Shown here piece by piece: positions 9,290 to 16,450 of a stretch of DNA of 64,000 bases. The stretch spans positions 2,787,501-2,851,500 of the forward strand of contig NZ_CP039727.1 of NCBI RefSeq assembly GCF_005154805.1. The letters are read 5' to 3'. The notes beneath the pieces were generated by a model. The model ran no database searches, was not told the origin of the DNA, and saw nothing but the letters and a program-made list of their open reading frames with translations. The DNA is from Bacillus sp. S3. GTDB lineage: Bacteria > Bacillota > Bacilli > Bacillales > Cytobacillaceae. Position 1 is the first letter of the stretch. Each line of letters begins with the position of its first letter. Made by a program: the position numbers and the translations under genes.

Positions 9290-9322
9290 AGCAAACAGCT
9301 GCTGAAAAATCGGCTGTTTGCT
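9290..9322 (+). terminator. Hairpin after the ATPase remnant
   Basis: AGCAAACAGC pairs perfectly with GCTGTTTGCT across a 13-base loop, 27 bases after the stop. The T-run is short (TCTTAAT), so it is probably the old terminator of the ATPase gene. Confidence 0.6.
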
Positions 9323-9396
9323 GTCTTAATATTAGGTAATTCGACAAAAATCTACATCATTCCAAGTGCTCATCACTTTTCTGCATTAAAGTGTGG

Positions 9397-9402
9397 TATA
9401 AT
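9397..9402 (+). promoter_or_regulatory. Extended -10 promoter for the gene at 9541
   Basis: TATAAT preceded by TGG makes an extended -10 (TGnTATAAT). The -35 region is poor. A leader of about 130 nt follows, containing a short palindrome CTGCATGCAG; no known riboswitch was recognised in it. Confidence 0.5.
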
Positions 9403-9540
9403 AGATATGATGTACTGCATGCAGAGAGCCGTAAAGATAATAGTCGGCGTAATATAGCCACTTTTTTATAGTTTCCAACAATATGTAAACTGCCCAATGA
9501 TGAACTTGAGATAGAAATGAATGTAGAAAAGGTGGTATAT

Positions 9541-9966
9541 ATGGAAAATTCAATCGAAACTGTTTATTTCTTAGAGAATCCTGAGAAGAATATCATTAAG
9601 TTTGCAACTGGCACACAGCTGCGCTACGAGGATGTCATTAAAGAGGTTTTTGGGGTGGCATGTATCAATGATCTACACATGATGCTCCAATATAACAAAA
9701 GTTTCCAAACAAGCATCTGTAAAAGTTATGGAATCAGTGAAAAGAAGATTACCCTGGATAAAATCATCCGAGTTGCATCTAAAGCAGATATGCTTCGGTT
9801 AAAAAAGCAAATGATAGAAGCACAAAAAAATAATATGAATGAAATACATCACGAAGAAGAATACTCCATCCAATGCCCTTTCGATTCCATCATAAAACTC
9901 CAAGAAGGACTTTACCAATGGGACGACGCCAATTTCTCCTACAGCGCTGTTACAAATGGTGCCTGA
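9541..9966 (+). CDS. Protein of unknown function (141 aa)
   Basis: No family was recognised. ATG at 9541 follows AAAAGGTGG with normal spacing; the frame is open upstream to 9517. The product is soluble. It begins MENSIETVYFLENPEKNIIKFATGTQLRYEDVIKE in composition (acidic, mixed alpha/beta) and has a Lys-rich helix around residues 80-105. The last codons (TNGA and stop) lie inside the short repeat TGGTGCCTGACACC, so the natural C-terminus may have been replaced at a recombination junction. It is convergent with the truncated hydrogenase operon. Confidence 0.6.
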   Translation: MENSIETVYFLENPEKNIIKFATGTQLRYEDVIKEVFGVACINDLHMMLQYNKSFQTSICKSYGISEKKITLDKIIRVASKADMLRLKKQMIEAQKNNMNEIHHEEEYSIQCPFDSIIKLQEGLYQWDDANFSYSAVTNGA

Positions 9967-9975
9967 CACCCTTTC
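9958..9975. repeat. Short dispersed repeat, copy 1
   Basis: The 18 bases TGGTGCCTGACACCCTTT recur in inverted orientation at 12319-12336. Here the repeat marks the point where two converging coding sequences both lose their natural ends. Confidence 0.7.
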
Positions 9976-10071
9976 TTGTATTATGATAGTTCTTATATTT
10001 GCATCATAGGAATATTCAATGGGGCGAAGCCGAATGGTTCCGCCCTCAATTTTTTTGCTCAATTCCTTCAT
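9976..10071 (-). pseudogene. 5' fragment of a gene translationally coupled to the hydrogenase subunit
   Basis: An ATG overlaps the hydrogenase stop codon (ATGA at 10068-10071, minus strand) and opens about 33 residues, starting MKELSKKIEGGTIRLRPIEY. The frame then enters the 18-bp repeat and continues antisense to the gene at 9541. The overlap is typical of a real operon partner. The sequence was not recognised and does not look like the start of a hydrogenase large subunit. It is probably the remnant of a gene cut at the repeat. Confidence 0.45.
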
Positions 10072-10922
10072 TTCCGTTTTCTTTTTACTGTGCCACAGAA
10101 TCCTCCTTTGTCCCAAAATCCCTTTTCCGAGCATCCAATACACGAAAATCCCGCAGCAATACAGCGGTTGTACCCCATTGATTCGCAAGCATTAAATGCT
10201 GTTGGGCCTTTACAGCCCAACTTAAATAAGCAATATCCTTTCCTTGTTCCCTCATCATCATAGCTTTCCACAAATAGTTTTTGATCAAAATAGGGTTTAC
10301 GATGGCATGTCATATGGACTGTTTTCTGATAAAAAACCATAGGCCGCTTCTTTTTGTCAAGTTCAGGCAGTTCCCCATGAAAATGAATATGTAAGAGCGT
10401 TCCTATTATGGCCTCCGGAATCGGCGGGCAGCCCGGAACAAGCGCAACGGGCACTTCCTCAGGAATCACCGCCATTACATCCTCAGCATTCGTTGGATTT
10501 AAACCAGCAGCTGGGATACCACCCCATGCCGAACAGCTTCCCACGGCAATAACCGCCTTTGCATTTTTTGCGGCATGATAAATCTCTTCTCTTACTGATT
10601 TTCCAGCTATCATGAGAAATTCATCACTGCCGGGAACACTTCCTTCAACTGCTAGTACATATTCCCCTTTATATTTTTCAAAAATAGATTCCTTATGGGC
10701 TTCTACATGCTCCCCAGAGGCAGCGGAAAGCAGTTCACTATATTCCAATGAAATGAAATTCAACAATGTATCCAATGTACTTGGTTCAAAAGACCGAGTA
10801 AACGCCTCCTTGCAGCCAGTACAATCAAGTGCACTAATCCAAATAACAGGAAGTCTTTGATCTGTTTTCATAAGCATCTCTTCACTAACGCTAATTGCTT
10901 CTAACCAATTATAATCTGCCAT
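10068..10922 (-). CDS. [NiFe]-hydrogenase small subunit-like protein, orphan
   Basis: A 284-residue protein with the cysteine pattern of the electron-transfer subunit of [NiFe] hydrogenases: CTGCKEAF (proximal cluster), GSCSAWGGIPAA, VPGCPP, CHRKPYFDQ, CLFKLGCKGP and a C-terminal SCIGCSEKGFWDKGGF. These would bind three Fe-S clusters. There is no twin-arginine signal peptide, so it would be cytosolic. ATG at 10922 follows AAAGGGAG. The large catalytic subunit and maturation genes are absent from the window, and the next gene of the operon is only a fragment. A function as an H2 enzyme is therefore doubtful unless the large subunit is encoded elsewhere. Confidence 0.88.
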   Translation of the reverse strand: MADYNWLEAISVSEEMLMKTDQRLPVIWISALDCTGCKEAFTRSFEPSTLDTLLNFISLEYSELLSAASGEHVEAHKESIFEKYKGEYVLAVEGSVPGSDEFLMIAGKSVREEIYHAAKNAKAVIAVGSCSAWGGIPAAGLNPTNAEDVMAVIPEEVPVALVPGCPPIPEAIIGTLLHIHFHGELPELDKKKRPMVFYQKTVHMTCHRKPYFDQKLFVESYDDEGTRKGYCLFKLGCKGPTAFNACESMGYNRCIAAGFSCIGCSEKGFWDKGGFCGTVKRKRK

Positions 10923-11161
10923 ACAATCATTCTCCCTTTCATTCGATTTTTTGAATTTGCTTGTTCAATATTTCACATAAAACACTTTGAGTTGCTCGCT
11001 AATGGGCTATAGTTCAAGTGTATTGCTTAAGTTGAACCATTGTCTATTTCTTTTGAAAAAGTTAAAAAAATGTTCTTTAAAATATACTCAAGTTAAAAAT
11101 CTAGAAAATCAAAAAAGACTCCCCGGCATAATTAAATGGCGGGCAGCCTTTTAATAATAAA

Positions 11162-12151
11162 CTATTTCCGTTTTTTCTTCTTATCCTTAGACGTGGTCAT
11201 TCTACCAATTAAAAATGCCCCGGCTGCTACACCGATGATTGTATTGGTTTTTTTATTAAAAACTTGCTTGGCAACTAGATTTAAATTCTGTGGTCTTTCA
11301 GCAAGTCGTCTCATAAAATACCCGTACCAATCGTTACCAAAAGGAACATACGTACAAAAGTTATATCCTTCACTTGCTAAATTTAGCTGCATCTCTTTCC
11401 TAAAACCATAGAGCATTTGGAATTCATATTTGTCTTTTGAAATATTATTACTTTTTACAAAATCTTTTACATGATTGATAATTCTATGGTCATGTGTGGC
11501 AATAGAAGTAAATTTTCCATTTAATAAATGCCATTCGATCAACTTGATATAATTGGCATCGATGTCTTTTTTATCTTGGTAAGCGATTTCTTCTGATTCC
11601 TTATAGGCTCCCTTTACAAGTCGAATCCGGAAGTTTTTATATTTTTCAACGTATTCAAGCGCATTATGGAAATAGGCCTGGATTACGGTCCCTACATTCT
11701 CAAATTCAACCGATAGGTCGTCCAATAAATTGAAAGTAAGTTCAAGGTGCTTAAAATCTTCCATATCGATATTGACAAACATATCAAATTGGCTTGCTTG
11801 AGCGACAATTTCCCTTACATTGTTCAAACAGAAGGAATAATCTATATCCAATCCAACCTGGGTTGGTTTAAGCGAAATATGGGCATTGACCTGATTCTCA
11901 TGAATGGCCTCAATGACTTTCAGAATTTGTTCTTTTGCTGCTGTTGCTTCTTCTTCTTTAAAAACAAATTCTCCCAAATTATCAACAGTACAAGAGATAC
12001 CGTGGGCATTTAGTTCTTTAATGCTTTTGATGACTTCTGGTATATTCGTGCCAGCTACTACGTTTTGCGCCCCCATTTTTAAGCCATATTTTTTTGCTGC
12101 ACTATTAAGAAATTGGTTTTGGGATAAGCCCATGAATAAATCTTTCAACAT
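11162..12151 (-). CDS. Proline dehydrogenase
   Basis: A 329-residue FAD enzyme oxidising L-proline to pyrroline-5-carboxylate, the first step of proline catabolism. Family blocks are visible: RIRLVKGAYKE, a His-containing IATHDHRIINH strand, EFQMLYGFR, and YVPFGNDWYGYFMRRLAERPQN near the C-terminus, where the Arg pair binds the proline carboxylate. The last ~20 residues are a Lys-rich tail preceded by a hydrophobic stretch, as in other Bacillus homologs. ATG at 12151 follows AAGGAG; the frame open to 12205 lacks a better site. No P5C dehydrogenase is adjacent. Called fadM or putB in related species. Confidence 0.92.
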   Translation of the reverse strand: MLKDLFMGLSQNQFLNSAAKKYGLKMGAQNVVAGTNIPEVIKSIKELNAHGISCTVDNLGEFVFKEEEATAAKEQILKVIEAIHENQVNAHISLKPTQVGLDIDYSFCLNNVREIVAQASQFDMFVNIDMEDFKHLELTFNLLDDLSVEFENVGTVIQAYFHNALEYVEKYKNFRIRLVKGAYKESEEIAYQDKKDIDANYIKLIEWHLLNGKFTSIATHDHRIINHVKDFVKSNNISKDKYEFQMLYGFRKEMQLNLASEGYNFCTYVPFGNDWYGYFMRRLAERPQNLNLVAKQVFNKKTNTIIGVAAGAFLIGRMTTSKDKKKKRK

Positions 12152-12262
12152 CGCGATTACTCCTTGCTGTTGTTTTTTTATCATCATTATAGCATACGCT
12201 TTCAATAAAATTTATTTTGAGAATTTTCGGAAATAAAACGCTTTCTTGCAAAAGAAAAAATA

Positions 12263-12296
12263 GAAAAAAGCCCACTTCCAAATATGAAATGGGCTT
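12263..12296 (-). terminator. Rho-independent terminator of the MFS exporter gene
   Basis: Read on the minus strand, AAGCCCA...TGGGCTT is followed by TTTTCTATTTTTTC, downstream of the exporter stop at 12339. Confidence 0.85.
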
Positions 12297-12318
12297 ATTA
12301 GCATAAGGCTAATGGTGC

Positions 12319-12336
12319 AAAGGGTGTCAGGCACCA
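12319..12336. repeat. Short dispersed repeat, copy 2
   Basis: AAAGGGTGTCAGGCACCA is the exact reverse complement of the copy at 9958-9975. It follows TGGTGC at 12313, so here TGGTGC / GGCACCA can also fold as a small hairpin. It lies just after the stop codon of the exporter. Confidence 0.7.
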
Positions 12337-12338
12337 AA

Positions 12339-13880
12339 TTAGTTTTCTGCTAATTTCGTTGTGACTTTTTTATTGGCGGCATTTAAGGTGCTGCCCCCTT
12401 TTAGTTCATCCCCTGCTTGTTTGACGCGTTTGATAAAGAATGCAAGTATTAGTGCTACGATTGAGATAAAGGTAGCGATTAGGAAGGAGTAATTGATACC
12501 ATCTAATGTTGCCTGCATCATTATCTGTTGTTTCATTTCAGTAAGTGCCGCTGGTGTCGGTTTCCCAGTCAAATGTTTCATAGCCTCTTCACCAAGTATC
12601 TTCCCTTGTGACTCTGCTCGGTTTGACATGATTGTGACCATTAAGGCAGTACCAATCGCACCAGCAACCTGATTTAATGTATTGTTCATGGCTGTCCCAT
12701 GCGGGTAGAATTGCCTTGGTAATTGATTTAGACCATTCGTCGAAACTGGCATCATAACCATAGACATTCCAAATGCACGAATTGAGTACAAAATGATTAG
12801 ATGTGTATAGCTTGTATGAAGTGTTAACTTACTAAAACCATATGTTGTCACCACAATAATCGCTAAACCAATAACCGCCAATATCCGGCCGCCAATTTTA
12901 TCAAATAATTTCCCTGTGACAGGTGACATAAATGCCATTAAAATGGCCCCAGGCATTAACATTAATCCTGCATCCATTGGTGAGATGCCTCGTAGGTTCT
13001 GCACATAAATTGGAAGCAGCAGCATACCAGAAAACAAAGCCATATTAACTGTCATTGCAATGACTGATGACAATGCAAACATAGGGTATTTATAGACCCT
13101 GAAATTTAATAATGGCTGTTCTATTTTATACTGACGCAAAATAAATACAAACAATGAAACAACACCCACTACAATTGTACCGTATACTTGTGGGCTATCC
13201 CATCCCTTACTTCCAGCAGAACTAAAACCATAAAGAATACCGCCAAAACCAATACTTGATAATAGAAGCGATAAAAAGTCGAGTCGGATATCGACTTTTT
13301 CTTTTTTATCTTTAAGCAAGAAAATACCAAGTAATAAAACAATGATAGCAATTGGTGTAATAAAATGAAAAAGCATTCTCCAGTCATAATGTTCAATAAT
13401 CCAGCCTGATAATGTCGGACCAATTGCTGGGGCAAACATTAAAATCAGGCCAAAAACACCCATCGCTGCTCCCCTTTTTTCGATTGGGAAGGCTACGAGC
13501 ATCACGTTCATTAACAACGGCATTAAGATTGCCGACCCTGAGGCCTGAAGCATCCGCCCTGCTAACAGAAGCGGAAAGACATGGGCAAAACCGGCGAGTA
13601 TTGTCCCGGCTGTAAATAAAGCCATGGCCGCTAAAAAAATATGCCGGACCGAAAACTTTTGAATTAAAAATGCACTTGCTGGGATTAAAATTCCATTTAC
13701 GAGCATAAAGCCTGTGGTTAGCCACTGAACGGTGGAAGCTTCAACGTTCAAGTCCTTCATTATGGAAGGAAGCGCAATGTTTAATAACGTATTATTTAAA
13801 AATGAAATAAATGCTCCGATCATTAATACCGCAATTATCCCATATGGCGGACGATCGTGCTTTTTTATGGATTGATCCAT
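12339..13880 (-). CDS. DHA2-family MFS multidrug exporter (EmrB/QacA type)
   Basis: A 513-residue, 14-helix proton-coupled exporter. Visible family features include the N-terminal RPPYGIIAVLMIGAFISFLNNTLLNIALP, the LTTGFMLVNGILIP helix, the motif-A-like FLIQKFSVRH loop, LASGRM-like LLAGRMLQASGSAIL, and motif C APAIGPTLSGWIIEHYDWR. The substrate is unknown; B. subtilis LmrB and Mdr are of this type. ATG at 13880 follows GGGGGAA. It is divergent from the TetR gene at 14089. The truncated copy at 233-844 is a close paralog with the same regulator arrangement. Confidence 0.94.
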   Translation of the reverse strand: MDQSIKKHDRPPYGIIAVLMIGAFISFLNNTLLNIALPSIMKDLNVEASTVQWLTTGFMLVNGILIPASAFLIQKFSVRHIFLAAMALFTAGTILAGFAHVFPLLLAGRMLQASGSAILMPLLMNVMLVAFPIEKRGAAMGVFGLILMFAPAIGPTLSGWIIEHYDWRMLFHFITPIAIIVLLLGIFLLKDKKEKVDIRLDFLSLLLSSIGFGGILYGFSSAGSKGWDSPQVYGTIVVGVVSLFVFILRQYKIEQPLLNFRVYKYPMFALSSVIAMTVNMALFSGMLLLPIYVQNLRGISPMDAGLMLMPGAILMAFMSPVTGKLFDKIGGRILAVIGLAIIVVTTYGFSKLTLHTSYTHLIILYSIRAFGMSMVMMPVSTNGLNQLPRQFYPHGTAMNNTLNQVAGAIGTALMVTIMSNRAESQGKILGEEAMKHLTGKPTPAALTEMKQQIMMQATLDGINYSFLIATFISIVALILAFFIKRVKQAGDELKGGSTLNAANKKVTTKLAEN

Positions 13881-14088
13881 TCAAGTTCCCCCTTAGACAT
13901 ATAGTTCAAATTTATCCTCTAAATTCGCATAAACAATATCTTATACCTTTAGTTCAAATTTTGCAATCAAAAAATATCCTGTTATTTAATGGGTTTGTAA
14001 CCTATAAAAAATTAAGGTACTATTATTTTTATACAACCGGTTTTTTATACAGGCAGTCTAAACAACCAAATAATTAAGGGTGATCAAA
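13881..14088. promoter_or_regulatory. Divergent exporter/TetR control region, conserved with 845-1030
   Basis: Two blocks recur in the corresponding intergenic region of the truncated pair. One is GTTyAAATwTTTGCAA-like sequence followed by CAAAAA (917-942 and 13952-13977). The other is GGTTTGTAA with ATTAAGGTA(G/C)TATTAT exactly the same distance downstream (958-992 and 13992-14026). The surrounding bases differ, so these are candidate TetR operators and promoter elements. Confidence 0.55.
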
Positions 14089-14973
14089 ATGAATGACAGG
14101 AAACAGCATGTGGTTGATTCGGCCCGTCAATTATTTATTGACAAGGGTTTTCAGGCTACGTCTATACAGGACATTTTAAATTACAGCGGAATCTCAAAAG
14201 GAACATTTTATAACTATTTTTCATCTAAAAATGAATTATTAATCGCTCTATTTAAAATGATAAATAAAAAGCTTGATCAAAATCGGAATGAATTATTGAT
14301 GGGCGAAGATCCAGCCGATATAGATATCTTTATTAAGCAAGTGATCATGCAATTGAAAATGCATAGAAGTAATAAATTATTTTTTCTATATGAAGAAGTG
14401 CTAGTATCAAATGATGAAGAGCTTAAGCAATTTATGCGGGATGGCCAGTTAAGGAATGTTCAGTGGATATACAATCGATTTATTGATCTATTTGCAGAAG
14501 CGAAAAAAGACTATTTGTTAGATTGTGCCATAATGTTTGTAGGAATCTTACTCCACAATCTTAAATTTCAAGGAATGGCAAATAAGTCAAATTCGCGGGA
14601 TTATGAAAAAATTGTCCGCTATAGTATGAAACGTACAGCGACTATGATTGAGGATGTTTCAGAAAAAGGGGAACAATTACTTCACCCCGAGGTGTTAAAG
14701 GAGTGGATCCCGCATTGTCAGAATAGCAGCAAGCATTTCCAACATGACCTTGTTCACACCATATTGTCATTAAAAAAATCGCTTAGCCATAACGAAGAGA
14801 AGTTGAAATACATGGAGTTATTAGAATTTATTCAGGATGAACTATTAAACAGCAAGAAACCGAGAAGATTTCTTGTTGAAAGCGCCCTTTCATCCTTACA
14901 GGTGAAAAATAACCTGTTCGATCTGGAGAAATTACAAAAACTCATACAACTGGCGGCATCTCTTTTTGAATAG
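14089..14973 (+). CDS. TetR/AcrR-family regulator of the adjacent exporter
   Basis: A 294-residue repressor with an N-terminal TetR helix-turn-helix (FIDKGFQATSIQDILNYSGISKGTFYNYFSSKNELL), nearly identical in that part to the regulator at 1031 and similar over its whole length (DYLLDCAIMFVGILLHN in both). ATG at 14089 after AAGGGTGAT aligns with the start of the paralog; GTG at 14080 is in frame but less likely. Divergent to the exporter gene with a ~208-bp shared regulatory region. It is inferred to repress the exporter until an inducer binds the C-terminal domain. Confidence 0.93.
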   Translation: MNDRKQHVVDSARQLFIDKGFQATSIQDILNYSGISKGTFYNYFSSKNELLIALFKMINKKLDQNRNELLMGEDPADIDIFIKQVIMQLKMHRSNKLFFLYEEVLVSNDEELKQFMRDGQLRNVQWIYNRFIDLFAEAKKDYLLDCAIMFVGILLHNLKFQGMANKSNSRDYEKIVRYSMKRTATMIEDVSEKGEQLLHPEVLKEWIPHCQNSSKHFQHDLVHTILSLKKSLSHNEEKLKYMELLEFIQDELLNSKKPRRFLVESALSSLQVKNNLFDLEKLQKLIQLAASLFE

Positions 14974-14989
14974 CTTGAAGAAAAAAGCT

Positions 14990-15018
14990 AACCCCCAAAC
15001 AATAAAGGTTTGGGGGTT
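14990..15018. terminator. Bidirectional terminator between tetR and ftsZ
   Basis: The perfect stem AACCCCCAAAC / GTTTGGGGGTT with a 7-base loop lies between the convergent tetR and ftsZ genes. A-rich sequence on the left and TTTATC on the right allow use from both sides. Confidence 0.8.
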
Positions 15019-15024
15019 TATCAG

Positions 15025-16212
15025 TTATCTTGACCTTCTATTTCGATTTCGTAAAAATGCCGGGATATCTAGTAAATCATCATTCTCCTGCTGATCGATA
15101 CGATGATCATTTTGCTCTTCATTTGGCTGATGCCAATGAGGTTCTTCCTGGTACTGGCTTTGATGTCGATACTCGTTTACCGGCTCCTCCTCAATGGTTT
15201 GTTCACGTTTAGACCGTTTTTTATCTTCAGGAGCAGACACCTTTGGCGAAGGGCTGTCATCATCAACAAACCCGGTAGCAATAACAGTAATCATAATTTC
15301 CTCTTTTAAGCTCTCGTTGATAATAGAACCAAAAATCATATTTAATTCCTTGTCTGCTGCAGACGCTACGATATCAGCTGCCTCTTGTACCTCATACAAA
15401 CTGAGATTACTGCCGCCAGTGATATTCATAAGTACACCTTGAGCTCCATTAATGGAAGTTTCAAGTAATGGACTGGAAATCGCCTTTTTTGCAGCTTCAA
15501 CAGCACGGTGTGGACCTTTTGCAACACCAATTCCCATTAACGCTGTTCCTTGATTCGTCATAATCGTTTTCACGTCAGCAAAATCCAGGTTGATTAAGCC
15601 AGGAACTGCAATTAAATCCGATATTCCCTGTACACCTTGACGAAGGACGTTATCCGCTTCCCTAAACGCTTCAACCATCGGTGTTTTTTTATCAACAATC
15701 TGTAATAAACGATCGTTTGGAACAATAATTAAGGTATCCACCGCTTGTCTCATTGCCTCAATGCCGCTTGCTGCATTTACCGCACGCTTGCGCCCTTCAA
15801 ATCCAAAGGGGCGAGTGACAACACCTATCGTTAAAGCCCCGAGCGTACGAGAAATTTCCGCTATCGCCGGTGCAGCCCCTGTGCCTGTACCGCCGCCCAT
15901 TCCGGCTGTGACAAAGACCATATCTGCCCCTTCTAATACCTCTTTCAGCTGATTTTTGCTTTCTTCTACGGCCTTTCTTCCTACTTCCGGATTCGCACCT
16001 GCTCCTAATCCTCTAGTCAATGATGCCCCAATTTGCATTTTAATCTCTGCTTTTGATAGATTAAGAGCCTGTGAATCAGTATTTACTGCAATAAATTCGA
16101 CTCCTTGAATCCCGCCTTCTATCATGCGGTTAACGGCGTTATTCCCACCGCCGCCAACACCGATTACTTTTATTCTCGCTATTTGATCTATATTCATATC
16201 AAAATCCCACAC
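15025..16212 (-). CDS. ftsZ: FtsZ-family tubulin-like GTPase, outside the division cluster
   Basis: A 395-residue FtsZ. It has the N-terminal [17 protein letters not shown], the GTP signature GGGTGTG (about 106-112), [19 protein letters not shown], the T7 loop NLDFAD (catalytic Asp), a charged 50-residue linker and the C-terminal tail [12 protein letters not shown] that binds FtsA/SepF-type partners. All catalytic residues appear intact. The start is GTG at 16212, eight bases after AGGAGG, which makes MWDFDMN align with MLEFETN of B. subtilis; the in-frame TTG at 16218 is too close. No ftsA, ftsQ or murein genes are nearby, so this is probably a second ftsZ copy. Confidence 0.93.
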   Translation of the reverse strand: MWDFDMNIDQIARIKVIGVGGGGNNAVNRMIEGGIQGVEFIAVNTDSQALNLSKAEIKMQIGASLTRGLGAGANPEVGRKAVEESKNQLKEVLEGADMVFVTAGMGGGTGTGAAPAIAEISRTLGALTIGVVTRPFGFEGRKRAVNAASGIEAMRQAVDTLIIVPNDRLLQIVDKKTPMVEAFREADNVLRQGVQGISDLIAVPGLINLDFADVKTIMTNQGTALMGIGVAKGPHRAVEAAKKAISSPLLETSINGAQGVLMNITGGSNLSLYEVQEAADIVASAADKELNMIFGSIINESLKEEIMITVIATGFVDDDSPSPKVSAPEDKKRSKREQTIEEEPVNEYRHQSQYQEEPHWHQPNEEQNDHRIDQQENDDLLDIPAFLRNRNRRSR

Positions 16213-16423
16213 TGACAATACCTCCTAGCCTGAAGACAACATTACTTCATTTTTCAGAAAATTCACCTTAATGTTATTATATGATATTTATCCTAAAAAA
16301 ACTAATGACTATTATATTTTAGCAAAATAATAGAGTAGTTACTATAGTACGTCTTATTCAAATTGAACGTAATAAGTAAATTTAGTCGGTTCCTCTATTT
16401 ATTCTTTTTATTAATAGAAAAAG

Positions 16424-16442
16424 CCCCTGTTCAATAACAGGG
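16424..16442 (-). terminator. Terminator of the TRAP transporter operon
   Basis: On the minus strand CCCTGTTATTGAACAGGG is followed by GCTTTTTC, immediately after the stop of the permease gene. Confidence 0.75.
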
Positions 16443-16450
16443 ACACTACG

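Noticed and set aside
9440..9500. Possible riboswitch in the leader of the gene at 9541
   Set aside because: Only small palindromes are present; no conserved core of a known class could be recognised.
9799..10188. 129-codon frame on the minus strand between the hydrogenase gene and the gene at 9541
   Set aside because: It runs through part of the hydrogenase gene in another frame, then the ATGA-coupled fragment, then antisense to the gene at 9541. Only the middle part (9976-10071) is kept as a fragment.
11112..11150. Hairpin-like CCCCGGCA...TGGCGGG after the proline dehydrogenase gene
   Set aside because: The arms are not truly complementary (several mismatches), although a T-run follows on the minus strand. 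Left out as a terminator.
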